Shown one piece after another: positions 1-5,119 of a DNA stretch of 5,119 nt. Position numbers and translations under genes: made by a program. This stretch comes from Clostridia bacterium (GTDB taxonomy: Bacteria > Bacillota > Clostridia > Oscillospirales > CAG-272), in NCBI GenBank assembly GCA_017455945.1, contig JAFTLM010000038.1:1-5119 (forward strand), given 5' to 3'. Each line of letters begins with the position of its first letter. Positions within the stretch are counted from its first letter, which is position 1. The notes under the pieces were generated by a model. It worked only from the letters and a program-made list of their open reading frames with translations. It was not told where the DNA came from and ran no database searches.

Positions 1-414
1 AACATTATTATTACAAATCAAAGTAATATAGGAAAAGGCACACTTCCGCTTGAAGTTTATAAACGCGAGGAAAGACGAATACTCGATTATTTCAATTCCG
101 AAAAGCTTCTTATTGACGAATTTCTCTGCTGTCCTCATCAAAGCAAAGATAATTGCAACTGTAAAAAGCCCAAAATAGGTTTAGTAACCCAAAGTGCCGA
201 AAAATACGATATAGACGTAAAAAGCTCGTTTGTTATCGGTGATATGGGCAAAAACGAAATTATAATGGCACATAATGCGGGATGCAAAGGTATTCTCGTG
301 TTGACAGGAGGAGGAAAAGACAGCTTGGGAAAGTTCAGAGACACGTGGGCAGACCACAAAGCGGACATAATTGCGAAGAACGCATTGGAAGCAGTTCAAA
401 CAACAATAAAGTAA
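1..414 (+). CDS. HAD-IIIA family phosphatase, C-terminal part (5' end off window)
   Basis: Frame 1 is open from the left edge to a TAA at 412-414, giving 137 visible residues. No start codon is visible because the N-terminus, with the catalytic DxD motif of HAD enzymes, lies outside the window. Visible motifs match the GmhB/histidinol-phosphatase branch (HAD subfamily IIIA). They are the TNQSNIGKG segment (residues 5-13, HAD motif II region), a zinc-binding pattern Cys44-Pro-His46 with Cys52 and Cys54, Lys55-Lys56-Pro57 (motif III lysine region), and IGD at 79-81 (motif IV). Family members are cytoplasmic Mg-dependent phosphatases that remove phosphate from sugar bisphosphates or similar small molecules; the true substrate cannot be read here. 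The second acidic residue of motif IV is unusual: the stretch reads G-D-M-G-K-N-E, with Asn85 and Glu86 where an Asp is usual. The C-terminal LVLTGGG and DTWADH segments are typical of a clostridial HAD-IIIA group. The family is fairly certain; the substrate is not. Confidence 0.88.
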   Translation, partial: NIIITNQSNIGKGTLPLEVYKREERRILDYFNSEKLLIDEFLCCPHQSKDNCNCKKPKIGLVTQSAEKYDIDVKSSFVIGDMGKNEIIMAHNAGCKGILVLTGGGKDSLGKFRDTWADHKADIIAKNALEAVQTTIK

Positions 415-493
415 TTCCCACAAAAATAATCGCAATATTGTAGACATTTCAACCGCAAATAGAAAAATCACATATAATTCGCTGATTAGATTA

Positions 494-522
494 TTGAATA
501 TCCCAAATCAATATGCTACAAT
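494..522 (+). promoter_or_regulatory. Extended -10 promoter of the HTH-methyltransferase gene
   Basis: A -35 box TTGAAT lies at 494-499 and a -10 box TACAAT at 517-522, separated by 17 bases. A TG at 514-515 placed one base before the -10 box makes it an extended -10 element. The predicted transcription start near 529 leaves a leader of about 26 bases that holds the ribosome binding site. An ATG at 513 sits inside this promoter and therefore cannot be the translation start. A TATAAT at 473-478 further upstream has no fitting -35 box. Confidence 0.65.
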
Positions 523-538
523 GTATTCATATCACACT

Positions 539-545
539 AAGGAGG
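539..545 (+). promoter_or_regulatory. Ribosome binding site fixing a GTG start at 555
   Basis: AAGGAGG at 539-545 is a near-perfect Shine-Dalgarno sequence. It sits 9 bases before an in-frame GTG at 555-557, and no such site precedes the ATG at 513. This decides the start of the HTH-methyltransferase gene and removes 14 residues from the longest possible reading. Confidence 0.85.
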
Positions 546-554
546 CTGTTATTT

Positions 555-1370
555 GTGAATATAGGCGAAATAATATCTAACAAACGAAAAGAATTAGGTT
601 TCACACAGCAGGTATTGGCAGAAAAACTTAACATCTCTTTTCAATCGGTTTCCAAATGGGAAAACAACTCATCATATCCCGACATTTTACTTCTTCCCAG
701 GTTAGCGGCGGTTTTGGAGATTTCGATAGACTCACTACTTGGCTACCCGCCTCGTTCCCTAACAGATTACGATAAGCGCTACAATACTGAAAATTACTAT
801 TGGGGGTTAATTCCAAACACTCTTTGCTACGAAATAATGCGTTTGAAGCCGCCTGCAAAGCCATTTAAAGTACTCGATATAGGTTGTGGCGAAGGCAAAG
901 ATGCTGTTTTTCTCGCGAGAAACGGTTATAACGTAGCTGCCTTTGACGTTTCCGACAAAGGATTAGAAAAAGCGAAAGAACTCGCCGCAAAATGCAACGT
1001 AAACGTAGACTTTTTTAAGGCGGATTTGCGTGATTATAAGCTTGATACAGATTACGATATCATCTTTTCAAGCGGTGTATTTCACTATCTTCCACGCAGA
1101 TTGCGTGAAGGTGTTATCGACAACTTAAAAGCACATACCAACCCCAATGGGATAAATATTATAAACGTTTTTGTCAAAAAGCCGTTTATTCAGCTACCAC
1201 CTGATTTGGAAGTCAGTGAATTAAATGCGGACGATTGGAAATCGGGTGAAATATTTACATATTATCACGATTGGTTATTTCAAAAATGCGAAGAGACAAT
1301 TTTCAAATGCAACAGTGGCGGGACACCGCATAAACATTGTATGGATATTATAATTGCTGAAAAAAACTAA
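555..1370 (+). CDS. XRE-type HTH domain fused to a TehB-like SAM-dependent methyltransferase
   Basis: The GTG start at 555 gives a 271-residue cytoplasmic protein. Residues 2-64 form an XRE/Cro-C1 type helix-turn-helix (HTH_3): RKELGFTQ, then LAEKLNIS, then SVSKWENN, the usual recognition-helix end. After a linker with YYWGLIPN, residues 105-116 carry motif I of class I methyltransferases, VLDIGCGEGKD, which binds S-adenosylmethionine. Asp131 in AAFDVS is the acidic residue expected to hold the ribose hydroxyls, and the ADLRDY segment (about 146-151) fits the next conserved position. A late GGTPHKHCMDIIIAEK region resembles the C-terminus of tellurite-resistance TehB-type methyltransferases. 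The chain is complete, with no signal peptide or membrane segment. It has its own promoter and terminator, so it is a single-gene unit. The substrate is unknown. It may be a DNA-binding regulator that senses a metabolite, or a detoxifying methyltransferase that controls its own gene; both are inferences. Family assignment of both domains is secure. Confidence 0.92.
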   Translation: MNIGEIISNKRKELGFTQQVLAEKLNISFQSVSKWENNSSYPDILLLPRLAAVLEISIDSLLGYPPRSLTDYDKRYNTENYYWGLIPNTLCYEIMRLKPPAKPFKVLDIGCGEGKDAVFLARNGYNVAAFDVSDKGLEKAKELAAKCNVNVDFFKADLRDYKLDTDYDIIFSSGVFHYLPRRLREGVIDNLKAHTNPNGINIINVFVKKPFIQLPPDLEVSELNADDWKSGEIFTYYHDWLFQKCEETIFKCNSGGTPHKHCMDIIIAEKN

Positions 1371-1391
1371 CCTTAATCGCAGAAATAAAAG

Positions 1392-1430
1392 CTACCAACA
1401 AAGATTTTCTCTGTTGGTAGTTTCTTTTTT
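1392..1430. terminator. Rho-independent terminator between convergent genes
   Basis: A perfect 9-bp stem pairs CTACCAACA (1392-1400) with TGTTGGTAG (1412-1420) across an 11-base loop. On the plus strand it is followed by TTTCTTTTTT (1421-1430), a strong U-tract that ends the HTH-methyltransferase transcript. On the minus strand the same hairpin is followed by CTTTTATTTC, so it probably also ends the araC-type transcript. The minus-strand stop codon at 1429-1431 lies within the T-run, making this a compact shared terminator. Confidence 0.88.
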
Positions 1431-2196
1431 ACATAAAATCCTTTGGTGTCTTCCCTGTTATTTCATGAAAAACTCGGTTAAAGCTTCTTATGCTTTGGAA
1501 GCCGCTCTCCATAGAGACTTCGGAAACCGAAAGCTCGGTATTCTGAAGCAGGGCTATTGCGTGGTCAACTCTGAAGAGGTTGACGTATGCCGAAAAGTGC
1601 ATTGGCACCGTGTTATGAAAGCACCTTGACAAATAGCGTTCCTCATATCCAAGCTCGTCGGCGATAGCTTTAAGCGATATATCTTCGGTATAGTTTTCCG
1701 CAACGTATCGGATTATTTTATCGGCGAGAGTTTCGTTTTTGGCTGAAATGTCCAAAAATTTTATCTGTTCGAGAACAGCCCCCGCAACTGCATAAAGTGC
1801 GGCTTTTCTTGTGAAAAAGTCCACCTCTCTGTCTGTGACAAAAAGCTCGTCCTCAACAAAACGCGATATTGGATAACGGCAAACAAATTTGGTACGGTCG
1901 GGAAATTTTTTGCGTGTTTCCTTTGAAAATGCCGGGACAAAATCCTCGGAATAGATGCACACGTCAATTACCGAACTGTCAAGTGTTTCATACGAATGTA
2001 TTGAATTTGACGGAATCCAGCCGTACTCCCCTTTTGAAAAAGTCTCGCGTTTTCCGTTGGTTACTACGTCTATGGAACCTTCACGAACGCAAAACACCTC
2101 CGGATGTCGGTGCATATGCGGCACAAAGCTGAAATCACTGTATCTTATACATTCAAAATAATATTGCCCCACAGAATTATGAGTTTGGTAAATCAT
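1429..2196 (-). CDS. AraC-family transcriptional regulator with N-terminal cupin domain
   Basis: A 255-residue cytoplasmic regulator. The N-terminal half is an AraC-type cupin sensor: FVPHMHRHPEVF (about 24-35) gives the His-rich first cupin strand, followed by REGSIDV, the GEYGWIP turn and IHSYE. The C-terminal part, from about residue 157, holds the paired helix-turn-helix motifs of the AraC/XylS family. The first is DISLKAIADELGYEERYLSR. The second is LSVSEVSMESGFQSIRSFNR followed by VFHEITGKTPKDF, close to the family signature. The protein ends right after the PKDFM segment, at the usual domain end. Start choice: ATG at 2196 has GGAGG just before it, whereas the longer TTG start at 2214 would put that site inside the gene. 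It diverges from a GH51 arabinofuranosidase gene, so it most likely senses arabinose or an arabinoside and controls that gene; the ligand is inferred from context. Confidence 0.93.
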   Translation of the reverse strand: MIYQTHNSVGQYYFECIRYSDFSFVPHMHRHPEVFCVREGSIDVVTNGKRETFSKGEYGWIPSNSIHSYETLDSSVIDVCIYSEDFVPAFSKETRKKFPDRTKFVCRYPISRFVEDELFVTDREVDFFTRKAALYAVAGAVLEQIKFLDISAKNETLADKIIRYVAENYTEDISLKAIADELGYEERYLSRCFHNTVPMHFSAYVNLFRVDHAIALLQNTELSVSEVSMESGFQSIRSFNRVFHEITGKTPKDFM

Positions 2197-2200
2197 ACGT

Positions 2201-2205
2201 CCTCC
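2201..2205 (-). promoter_or_regulatory. Ribosome binding site deciding the regulator's start
   Basis: Read on the minus strand, GGAGG stands 4 bases before the ATG at 2196-2194. The spacing is a little short but the match is strong. It rules out the alternative TTG start at 2214, whose first codons would contain this site. Confidence 0.75.
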
Positions 2206-2226
2206 AAAAGACAACTATTGGCTATA

Positions 2227-2255
2227 ATTATACCGAAATTTTCTTGATTTGTCAA
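2227..2255 (-). promoter_or_regulatory. Full-consensus promoter of the AraC-family gene
   Basis: On the minus strand a perfect TTGACA (-35, 2255-2250) and a perfect TATAAT (-10, 2232-2227) are separated by exactly 17 bases. Such a full-consensus promoter for a regulator gene is unusually strong, which suggests that it is held down by a repressor or by competition with the facing promoter. Its -35 box directly touches that of the GH51 promoter. Confidence 0.82.
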
Positions 2256-2257
2256 GA
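2242..2257. promoter_or_regulatory. Palindrome at the junction of the two divergent promoters (candidate operator)
   Basis: TCTTGA (2242-2247) and TCAAGA (2252-2257) form a 6-bp inverted repeat with a 4-base spacer, centred on the point where the two -35 boxes meet. It could be an operator. However, much of the symmetry follows from two inverted -35 boxes (TTGATT and TTGACA) lying back to back, and AraC-family proteins usually bind direct repeats. I therefore hold it as a weak candidate only. Confidence 0.35.
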
Positions 2258-2272
2258 GTTTTGGCGTATAAT
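2244..2272 (+). promoter_or_regulatory. Promoter of the GH51 arabinofuranosidase gene
   Basis: TTGATT (2244-2249) and TATAAT (2267-2272) are separated by 17 bases. Transcription would begin near 2279, leaving a leader of about 25 bases that contains AAAGGAG at 2291-2297, six bases before the ATG. The -35 box departs from consensus at two positions, whereas the facing regulator promoter is perfect. This fits a gene that needs an activator. Confidence 0.78.
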
Positions 2273-2303
2273 ATTTTTGTAATAATTTTTAAAGGAGAAA
2301 AAA

Positions 2304-3749
2304 ATGAAGAAATTATATTTGATATATCCTAAGAAAAAAGGAACTATCGCCCCCGAAATTTACGGTCATTTTTCCGAGCATATCGGAGGAGTTATTTATG
2401 ACGGCATTTGGGTGGGCAAAGATTCAAAAGTTCCAAATATACGCGGTTTCAGAAAAGATATTATTGATAAATTCAAGGCTATAAATCCTCCTGTTCTTCG
2501 TTGGCCCGGTGGTTGTTATGCTGAGGTTTACGATTGGCGCGACGGCATTGGTGATAACCGCCCAACACGTATAAATTGGTGGAGCTATAGGGACGGCAGA
2601 AATGAGCCAAACGAGGTTGGCACTCACGAATTTATGGATTTCTGCGAACTGGTTGGCACAAAGGCATATTTTGCGGCAAATCTTACCGCCATGACACCTA
2701 TGCATATTCGTAACTGGATGGATTACTGTCTTTCTCCGAGAGGAAGTACGACCCTTGCCATTGAACGTGAAAAAAACGGTCATCCCGAGCCTTTTGATAT
2801 TCCCTATTGGGGAGTAGGCAACGAAAACTGGGGCGGAGGAGGAAATATGCGTCCCGAATTTTATGCCGATGAATGCCGCAGATATGCAACGCTTATGCAC
2901 AATGTTTCACATGACGTGGAGCTTTACGCTTGCGGCTCTGACAGTACAAAATACGAATGGACACACGGCACTGTTCCAAATCTTGACGACAAGACCACGG
3001 GATTTTCGATGCACTACTACTGCGGACGCGCGGGCGATCCCCTTACCTTTACAAATGAGGAATGGGAGCTCATGATGGTCAAAGCACAAAAAATGGAAGA
3101 GATCATTTTACGTAACTGGAACATTATTTGCGCTCACGGAAAGCAAGACGAGCTTAAGCTTGTAGTTGATGAGTGGGGTTGCTGGCATCCCGACGGCTCA
3201 GGTCCAAGCAAGGGATACAATCTTTTCGAGCAGCAAAGCACCATGCGTGACGCTGTTGTTTCTGCGCTTACGCTTAACATATTCAACAACCATTGCGATA
3301 AGATAAGAATGGCAAACGTAGCACAGCTTTGCAACAATCTTCATGCGCTTTTCCTTGCGGGGGGTGAAATTTGCATAGTTACTCCCACCTACCATGTTTT
3401 TGATATGTACAAGGGTCATCAAGGTGCGGAAGCCATCGAAACTGTTGTGACAAACAACGACGATTTTGCAAACTCGATAAGTGTTTCTGCTTCTGTAAAT
3501 GGCGGAAAAATGCTTGTTACACTTGGCAACCTTTCATGCACAGAGGATGCGGAAATATCGCTTGAAGGTATTGGCGTAGAGCTTAGCTCAAAGGGCAAGG
3601 TGACAATTCTTGCGCATGAGGATATGCACGCACACAACACATTTGAAGACCCCGAAACTGTTGCCCCCATAACCACAGACTTTGACATTTCAAAACCGCT
3701 TATTCTTCCCAAGGCAGGCATTGCGGCGATTGAAATAGAAATTGAATAA
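2304..3749 (+). CDS. Intracellular alpha-L-arabinofuranosidase, glycoside hydrolase family 51
   Basis: A complete 481-residue enzyme, close to the usual 490-500 of GH51. It removes non-reducing terminal alpha-L-arabinofuranose from arabino-oligosaccharides by a retaining mechanism. The general acid/base is Glu174 in VGNENW and the nucleophile is Glu290 in VVDEWG. Other active-site features of the family are visible: GHFSEH (21-26, Glu25), RWPGGC (66-71), HYY (237-239) and ANVAQL (Gln341). The (beta/alpha)8 barrel is followed from about residue 375 by the C-terminal beta-sandwich domain, which returns to the LPKAGIAAIEI end typical of the family. There is no signal peptide, so it acts in the cytoplasm on imported oligosaccharides. 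The ATG has AAAGGAG six bases upstream. It is transcribed alone, divergently from the AraC-family regulator, and ends at a hairpin terminator. Arabinan or arabinoxylan fragments are the likely source. Some GH51 members act on other glycosides, so the exact substrate is inferred. Genes of this type are often named abfA. Confidence 0.95.
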   Translation: MKKLYLIYPKKKGTIAPEIYGHFSEHIGGVIYDGIWVGKDSKVPNIRGFRKDIIDKFKAINPPVLRWPGGCYAEVYDWRDGIGDNRPTRINWWSYRDGRNEPNEVGTHEFMDFCELVGTKAYFAANLTAMTPMHIRNWMDYCLSPRGSTTLAIEREKNGHPEPFDIPYWGVGNENWGGGGNMRPEFYADECRRYATLMHNVSHDVELYACGSDSTKYEWTHGTVPNLDDKTTGFSMHYYCGRAGDPLTFTNEEWELMMVKAQKMEEIILRNWNIICAHGKQDELKLVVDEWGCWHPDGSGPSKGYNLFEQQSTMRDAVVSALTLNIFNNHCDKIRMANVAQLCNNLHALFLAGGEICIVTPTYHVFDMYKGHQGAEAIETVVTNNDDFANSISVSASVNGGKMLVTLGNLSCTEDAEISLEGIGVELSSKGKVTILAHEDMHAHNTFEDPETVAPITTDFDISKPLILPKAGIAAIEIEIE

Positions 3750-3753
3750 ATTT

Positions 3754-3780
3754 AAGGAGCTGACTAATAATCAGCTCCTT
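3754..3780. terminator. Bidirectional hairpin terminator between convergent genes
   Basis: A perfect 10-bp inverted repeat, AAGGAGCTGA (3754-3763) and TCAGCTCCTT (3771-3780), has a 7-base loop. It fills the 36-base gap between the stop of the arabinofuranosidase gene (3749) and the stop of the facing phosphatase gene (3786). The U-tracts are modest on both sides (TTTGTT rightward, TTAAATTT leftward), so it is probably shared by both transcripts. Confidence 0.78.
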
Positions 3781-3785
3781 TGTTA

Positions 3786-4502
3786 TCAAAAATAAATTTC
3801 ATTATTATACTTCGTGGGAAGACCCTCTCTATAGAGGTGGGAATCGTTTGCAAATGTAAGTATTTTGGGGATTGCTATTCTGTTTTCATTCTTGAACTCA
3901 ACGACCGTCATTCCGCTGTGGCTCATATCGAAATGCATCGCAAACTGCGGATATGGGATATCAAGGAAGCAACTGAAAAACAGCAATCCAAAGCCCTGGT
4001 GGGCAAAAAGTGCCACACGGTCATTATTGTCGTTAAGCACTTTGTACGTTCCCGTTCCGTTGATATGCTCGTATCCGAGGCTTTTAAACAGCTCATCGGA
4101 TGCGGCGGTTACTCGATCAATGCCTGATTTTGCCTTTGTATCCTTAAACGCAGGATGTGTATACCACTTATCGCCAAGCTCCCGAATTTCATCTGACACA
4201 AACTGTTTTCTTGTTACAGAGTTCTGGAAAAACCAGCGTCTTTTTTCGTCGGTGTCTATAGCCGTCATCTCCTGCCAAGCGTAGCCCTCTTTTGCGAAAT
4301 CAAGCTGTTCGATATCCTTTTTGAGAATTTCGGCAGTAGGTTTTGCGGTAAGGAAGGCACGGTTTGAGGTCGACGAATAAATTTTGTCTATTCCGTAAAG
4401 TGCAAGTCTTTTGCCCACTGCCTCTGCCTGTCTTTCACCAAGCGGTGTCAGACTGTCGGGGTTGTATATGGGGTCTCCGTGACGAATATAGAAAAACAAC
4501 AT
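3786..4502 (-). CDS. Histidine phosphatase family protein (phosphoglycerate mutase-like)
   Basis: A complete 238-residue cytoplasmic protein of histidine phosphatase branch 1. The N-terminal FYIRHGDP contains the RHG motif with the phospho-acceptor His8 and Arg7. YSSTSNRAFLTAKPTA (42-57) gives the conserved Arg48 and the usual SS..RA..TA pattern. Glu78 is a candidate proton donor, and FAHQG holds the second catalytic His168. Family members hydrolyse phosphate esters, including sugar phosphates and nucleotides, or act as mutases; the sequence does not fix the substrate. The middle region (about 80-150) is longer than in the smallest members and probably forms the substrate lid. The ATG is preceded by GGAGG 8 bases upstream, inside the last codons of the adenine deaminase gene. 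With only 3 bases between the genes the two are cotranscribed and probably translationally coupled, which hints at a role near purine salvage, though this is inference. Confidence 0.9.
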   Translation of the reverse strand: MLFFYIRHGDPIYNPDSLTPLGERQAEAVGKRLALYGIDKIYSSTSNRAFLTAKPTAEILKKDIEQLDFAKEGYAWQEMTAIDTDEKRRWFFQNSVTRKQFVSDEIRELGDKWYTHPAFKDTKAKSGIDRVTAASDELFKSLGYEHINGTGTYKVLNDNNDRVALFAHQGFGLLFFSCFLDIPYPQFAMHFDMSHSGMTVVEFKNENRIAIPKILTFANDSHLYREGLPTKYNNEIYF

Positions 4503-4505
4503 TTT

Positions 4506-5119
4506 TTAGTCCTCCGTAAAAAGTGATACAAGTTTTTGTTTATCAACATCCACGAGTCCAAGTGTGGTCATTTTCAGATGCGGTATTACCGAAAGTGCCG
4601 AAAACGCCATATTCATAAACGGGTTAAGTTCTCGGCTGACACCAAGCTCACAAACGATATCGCGAAGCTCTTTGTTACGCTTTGCCGTTTCCTCGACAGA
4701 GGCATCGGTCATTATTCCGCCTATAGGCAGCGGCAGTTCGGCAAGTATTTTACCGTCAACGACGACGATATAGCCTCCGCCCAGCTCTCTTATACGGTTG
4801 GCGGCTATTGTCATATCGTCATCCGAAGCTCCCACAACGATAAGGTTATGAGAGTCGTGCGAAACCGAAGATGCAATAGCGCCTTTTTTAAGACCGATTC
4901 CGTTTATAAATCCAAGACCTATATGCCCGGTATTTTTGTGGCGTTCAATAACGGCGATTTTCAGGATATCTTTCTCGGTGGAAACACCGTTATTTTCGAA
5001 AAAATCGACATCGGCAATCAACTCATCTGTAATGAGCGTTCCGGGAAGCACTTTGATAAGACGGCACTTATTACTCTTCGGGGCAATATAAAAGGCGTTT
5101 TTGTCAAGCTTTTTCGAAT
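4506..5119 (-). CDS. ade: Adenine deaminase, C-terminal third (5' end off window)
   Basis: The frame is open from the right edge (first full codon at 5117) to TAA at 4506-4508, giving 203 visible residues of an enzyme that is usually near 580. Adenine deaminase converts adenine to hypoxanthine and ammonia in purine salvage and is a metal-dependent amidohydrolase of the cytoplasm. The visible part is the characteristic C-terminal domain. It shows ERHKNTGHIGLGF (about 58-70), a GIGLKKGAIA segment and the hallmark VSHDSHN (85-91), then LPLPIGGIMTD and, near the end, NPFMNMAFSALSVIPHLKMT. The metal-binding barrel lies beyond the window. A GTG at 5051 is an internal valine (KVLPGT), not the start. 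The gene leads an operon with the histidine phosphatase gene, whose ribosome binding site lies in the last codons (Thr-Glu-Asp-stop) of this one. Its promoter, and any purine riboswitch there, would be outside the window. Confidence 0.94.
   Translation of the reverse strand, partial: SKKLDKNAFYIAPKSNKCRLIKVLPGTLITDELIADVDFFENNGVSTEKDILKIAVIERHKNTGHIGLGFINGIGLKKGAIASSVSHDSHNLIVVGASDDDMTIAANRIRELGGGYIVVVDGKILAELPLPIGGIMTDASVEETAKRNKELRDIVCELGVSRELNPFMNMAFSALSVIPHLKMTTLGLVDVDKQKLVSLFTED
4511..4515 (-). promoter_or_regulatory. Ribosome binding site of the phosphatase gene, inside the end of ade
   Basis: On the minus strand GGAGG lies within the codons for Glu-Asp just before the ade stop codon and 8 bases before the phosphatase ATG at 4502. 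Ribosomes finishing adenine deaminase would clear this site, so translation of the two genes is probably coupled. Confidence 0.8.

Noticed and set aside
138..471. Minus-strand open frames opposite the HAD phosphatase
   Set aside because: The plus-strand frame carries the zinc and HAD motifs and stays open from the window edge, so these are shadows.
473..478. TATAAT upstream of the HTH-methyltransferase gene as its -10 box
   Set aside because: No -35-like hexamer lies 16-18 bases upstream. The 494-522 promoter is better spaced and has an extended -10 element.
513..554. Longer reading of the HTH-methyltransferase gene from ATG at 513
   Set aside because: The ATG lies inside the promoter, with the -10 box at 517-522, and has no ribosome binding site. 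The GTG at 555 has AAGGAGG 9 bases upstream and gives the normal N-terminus of an XRE domain.
1354..1629. Possible small plus-strand gene of 91 codons
   Set aside because: It runs through the terminator hairpin at 1392-1430 and lies antisense to the well-supported AraC-family gene. It has no ribosome binding site or recognisable domain.
2197..2214. Longer reading of the AraC-family gene from TTG at 2214
   Set aside because: It would encode the GGAGG ribosome binding site as Gly-Gly codons. The ATG at 2196 directly follows that site.
2424..2900. Minus-strand open frame of 158 codons inside the arabinofuranosidase gene
   Set aside because: It is antisense to the catalytic barrel of a clear GH51 enzyme, has no ribosome binding site and shows no domain.
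3780..4284. Two plus-strand open frames opposite the histidine phosphatase gene
   Set aside because: They are antisense shadows of a gene with clear catalytic motifs on the minus strand and resemble no known family.
4506..5051. Adenine deaminase fragment as a complete small gene starting with GTG at 5051
   Set aside because: The frame stays open to the window edge with matching family sequence (KVLPGT) before that GTG, so it is an internal valine of a longer gene rather than a truncated remnant.

Overview
The window looks like chromosomal DNA from a low-to-moderate GC Gram-positive anaerobe, most likely a member of the Clostridia (Bacillota). The reasons are strong AGGAGG-type ribosome binding sites, consensus sigma-A promoters, AT-rich intergenic DNA, an AraC regulator divergent from an intracellular GH51 arabinofuranosidase, and a gene-level protein style typical of gut clostridia. 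This assignment is an inference; no rRNA or other marker gene is present. I see no tRNA, rRNA, CRISPR array, insertion sequence or phage gene.

Layout. (1) 1-414, plus strand: the C-terminal part of a HAD-IIIA phosphatase related to heptose-bisphosphate/histidinol phosphatases, cut by the left edge. (2) 555-1370, plus strand: a protein joining an XRE-type helix-turn-helix to a TehB-like SAM-dependent methyltransferase domain. It has its own extended -10 promoter and a GTG start, and is followed by a strong hairpin terminator. (3) 1429-2196, minus strand: an AraC-family regulator with a cupin sensor domain, diverging from (4) 2304-3749, plus strand: a GH51 alpha-L-arabinofuranosidase. Their two promoters face away from each other with directly abutting -35 boxes. 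(5) 3786-4502, minus strand: a histidine (phosphoglycerate mutase-like) phosphatase, preceded by (6) 4506-5119, minus strand: the C-terminal third of adenine deaminase, cut by the right edge. Genes 5 and 6 are separated by 3 bases and form an operon read leftward. A perfect 10-bp hairpin separates them from the arabinofuranosidase gene.

How they fit together. The AraC/GH51 pair is probably a small self-contained arabinoside-use unit: the regulator senses a sugar through its cupin domain and controls the enzyme that releases L-arabinofuranose from oligosaccharides imported into the cytoplasm. The adenine deaminase/phosphatase operon belongs to purine salvage (adenine to hypoxanthine), with an unassigned role for the phosphatase. 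The HTH-methyltransferase gene stands alone as a single transcription unit.

Nothing here is a clearly new biological system. The items most worth a second look are the HTH-methyltransferase fusion, the abutting divergent promoters with a palindrome at their junction, and the changed acidic motif in the HAD phosphatase.
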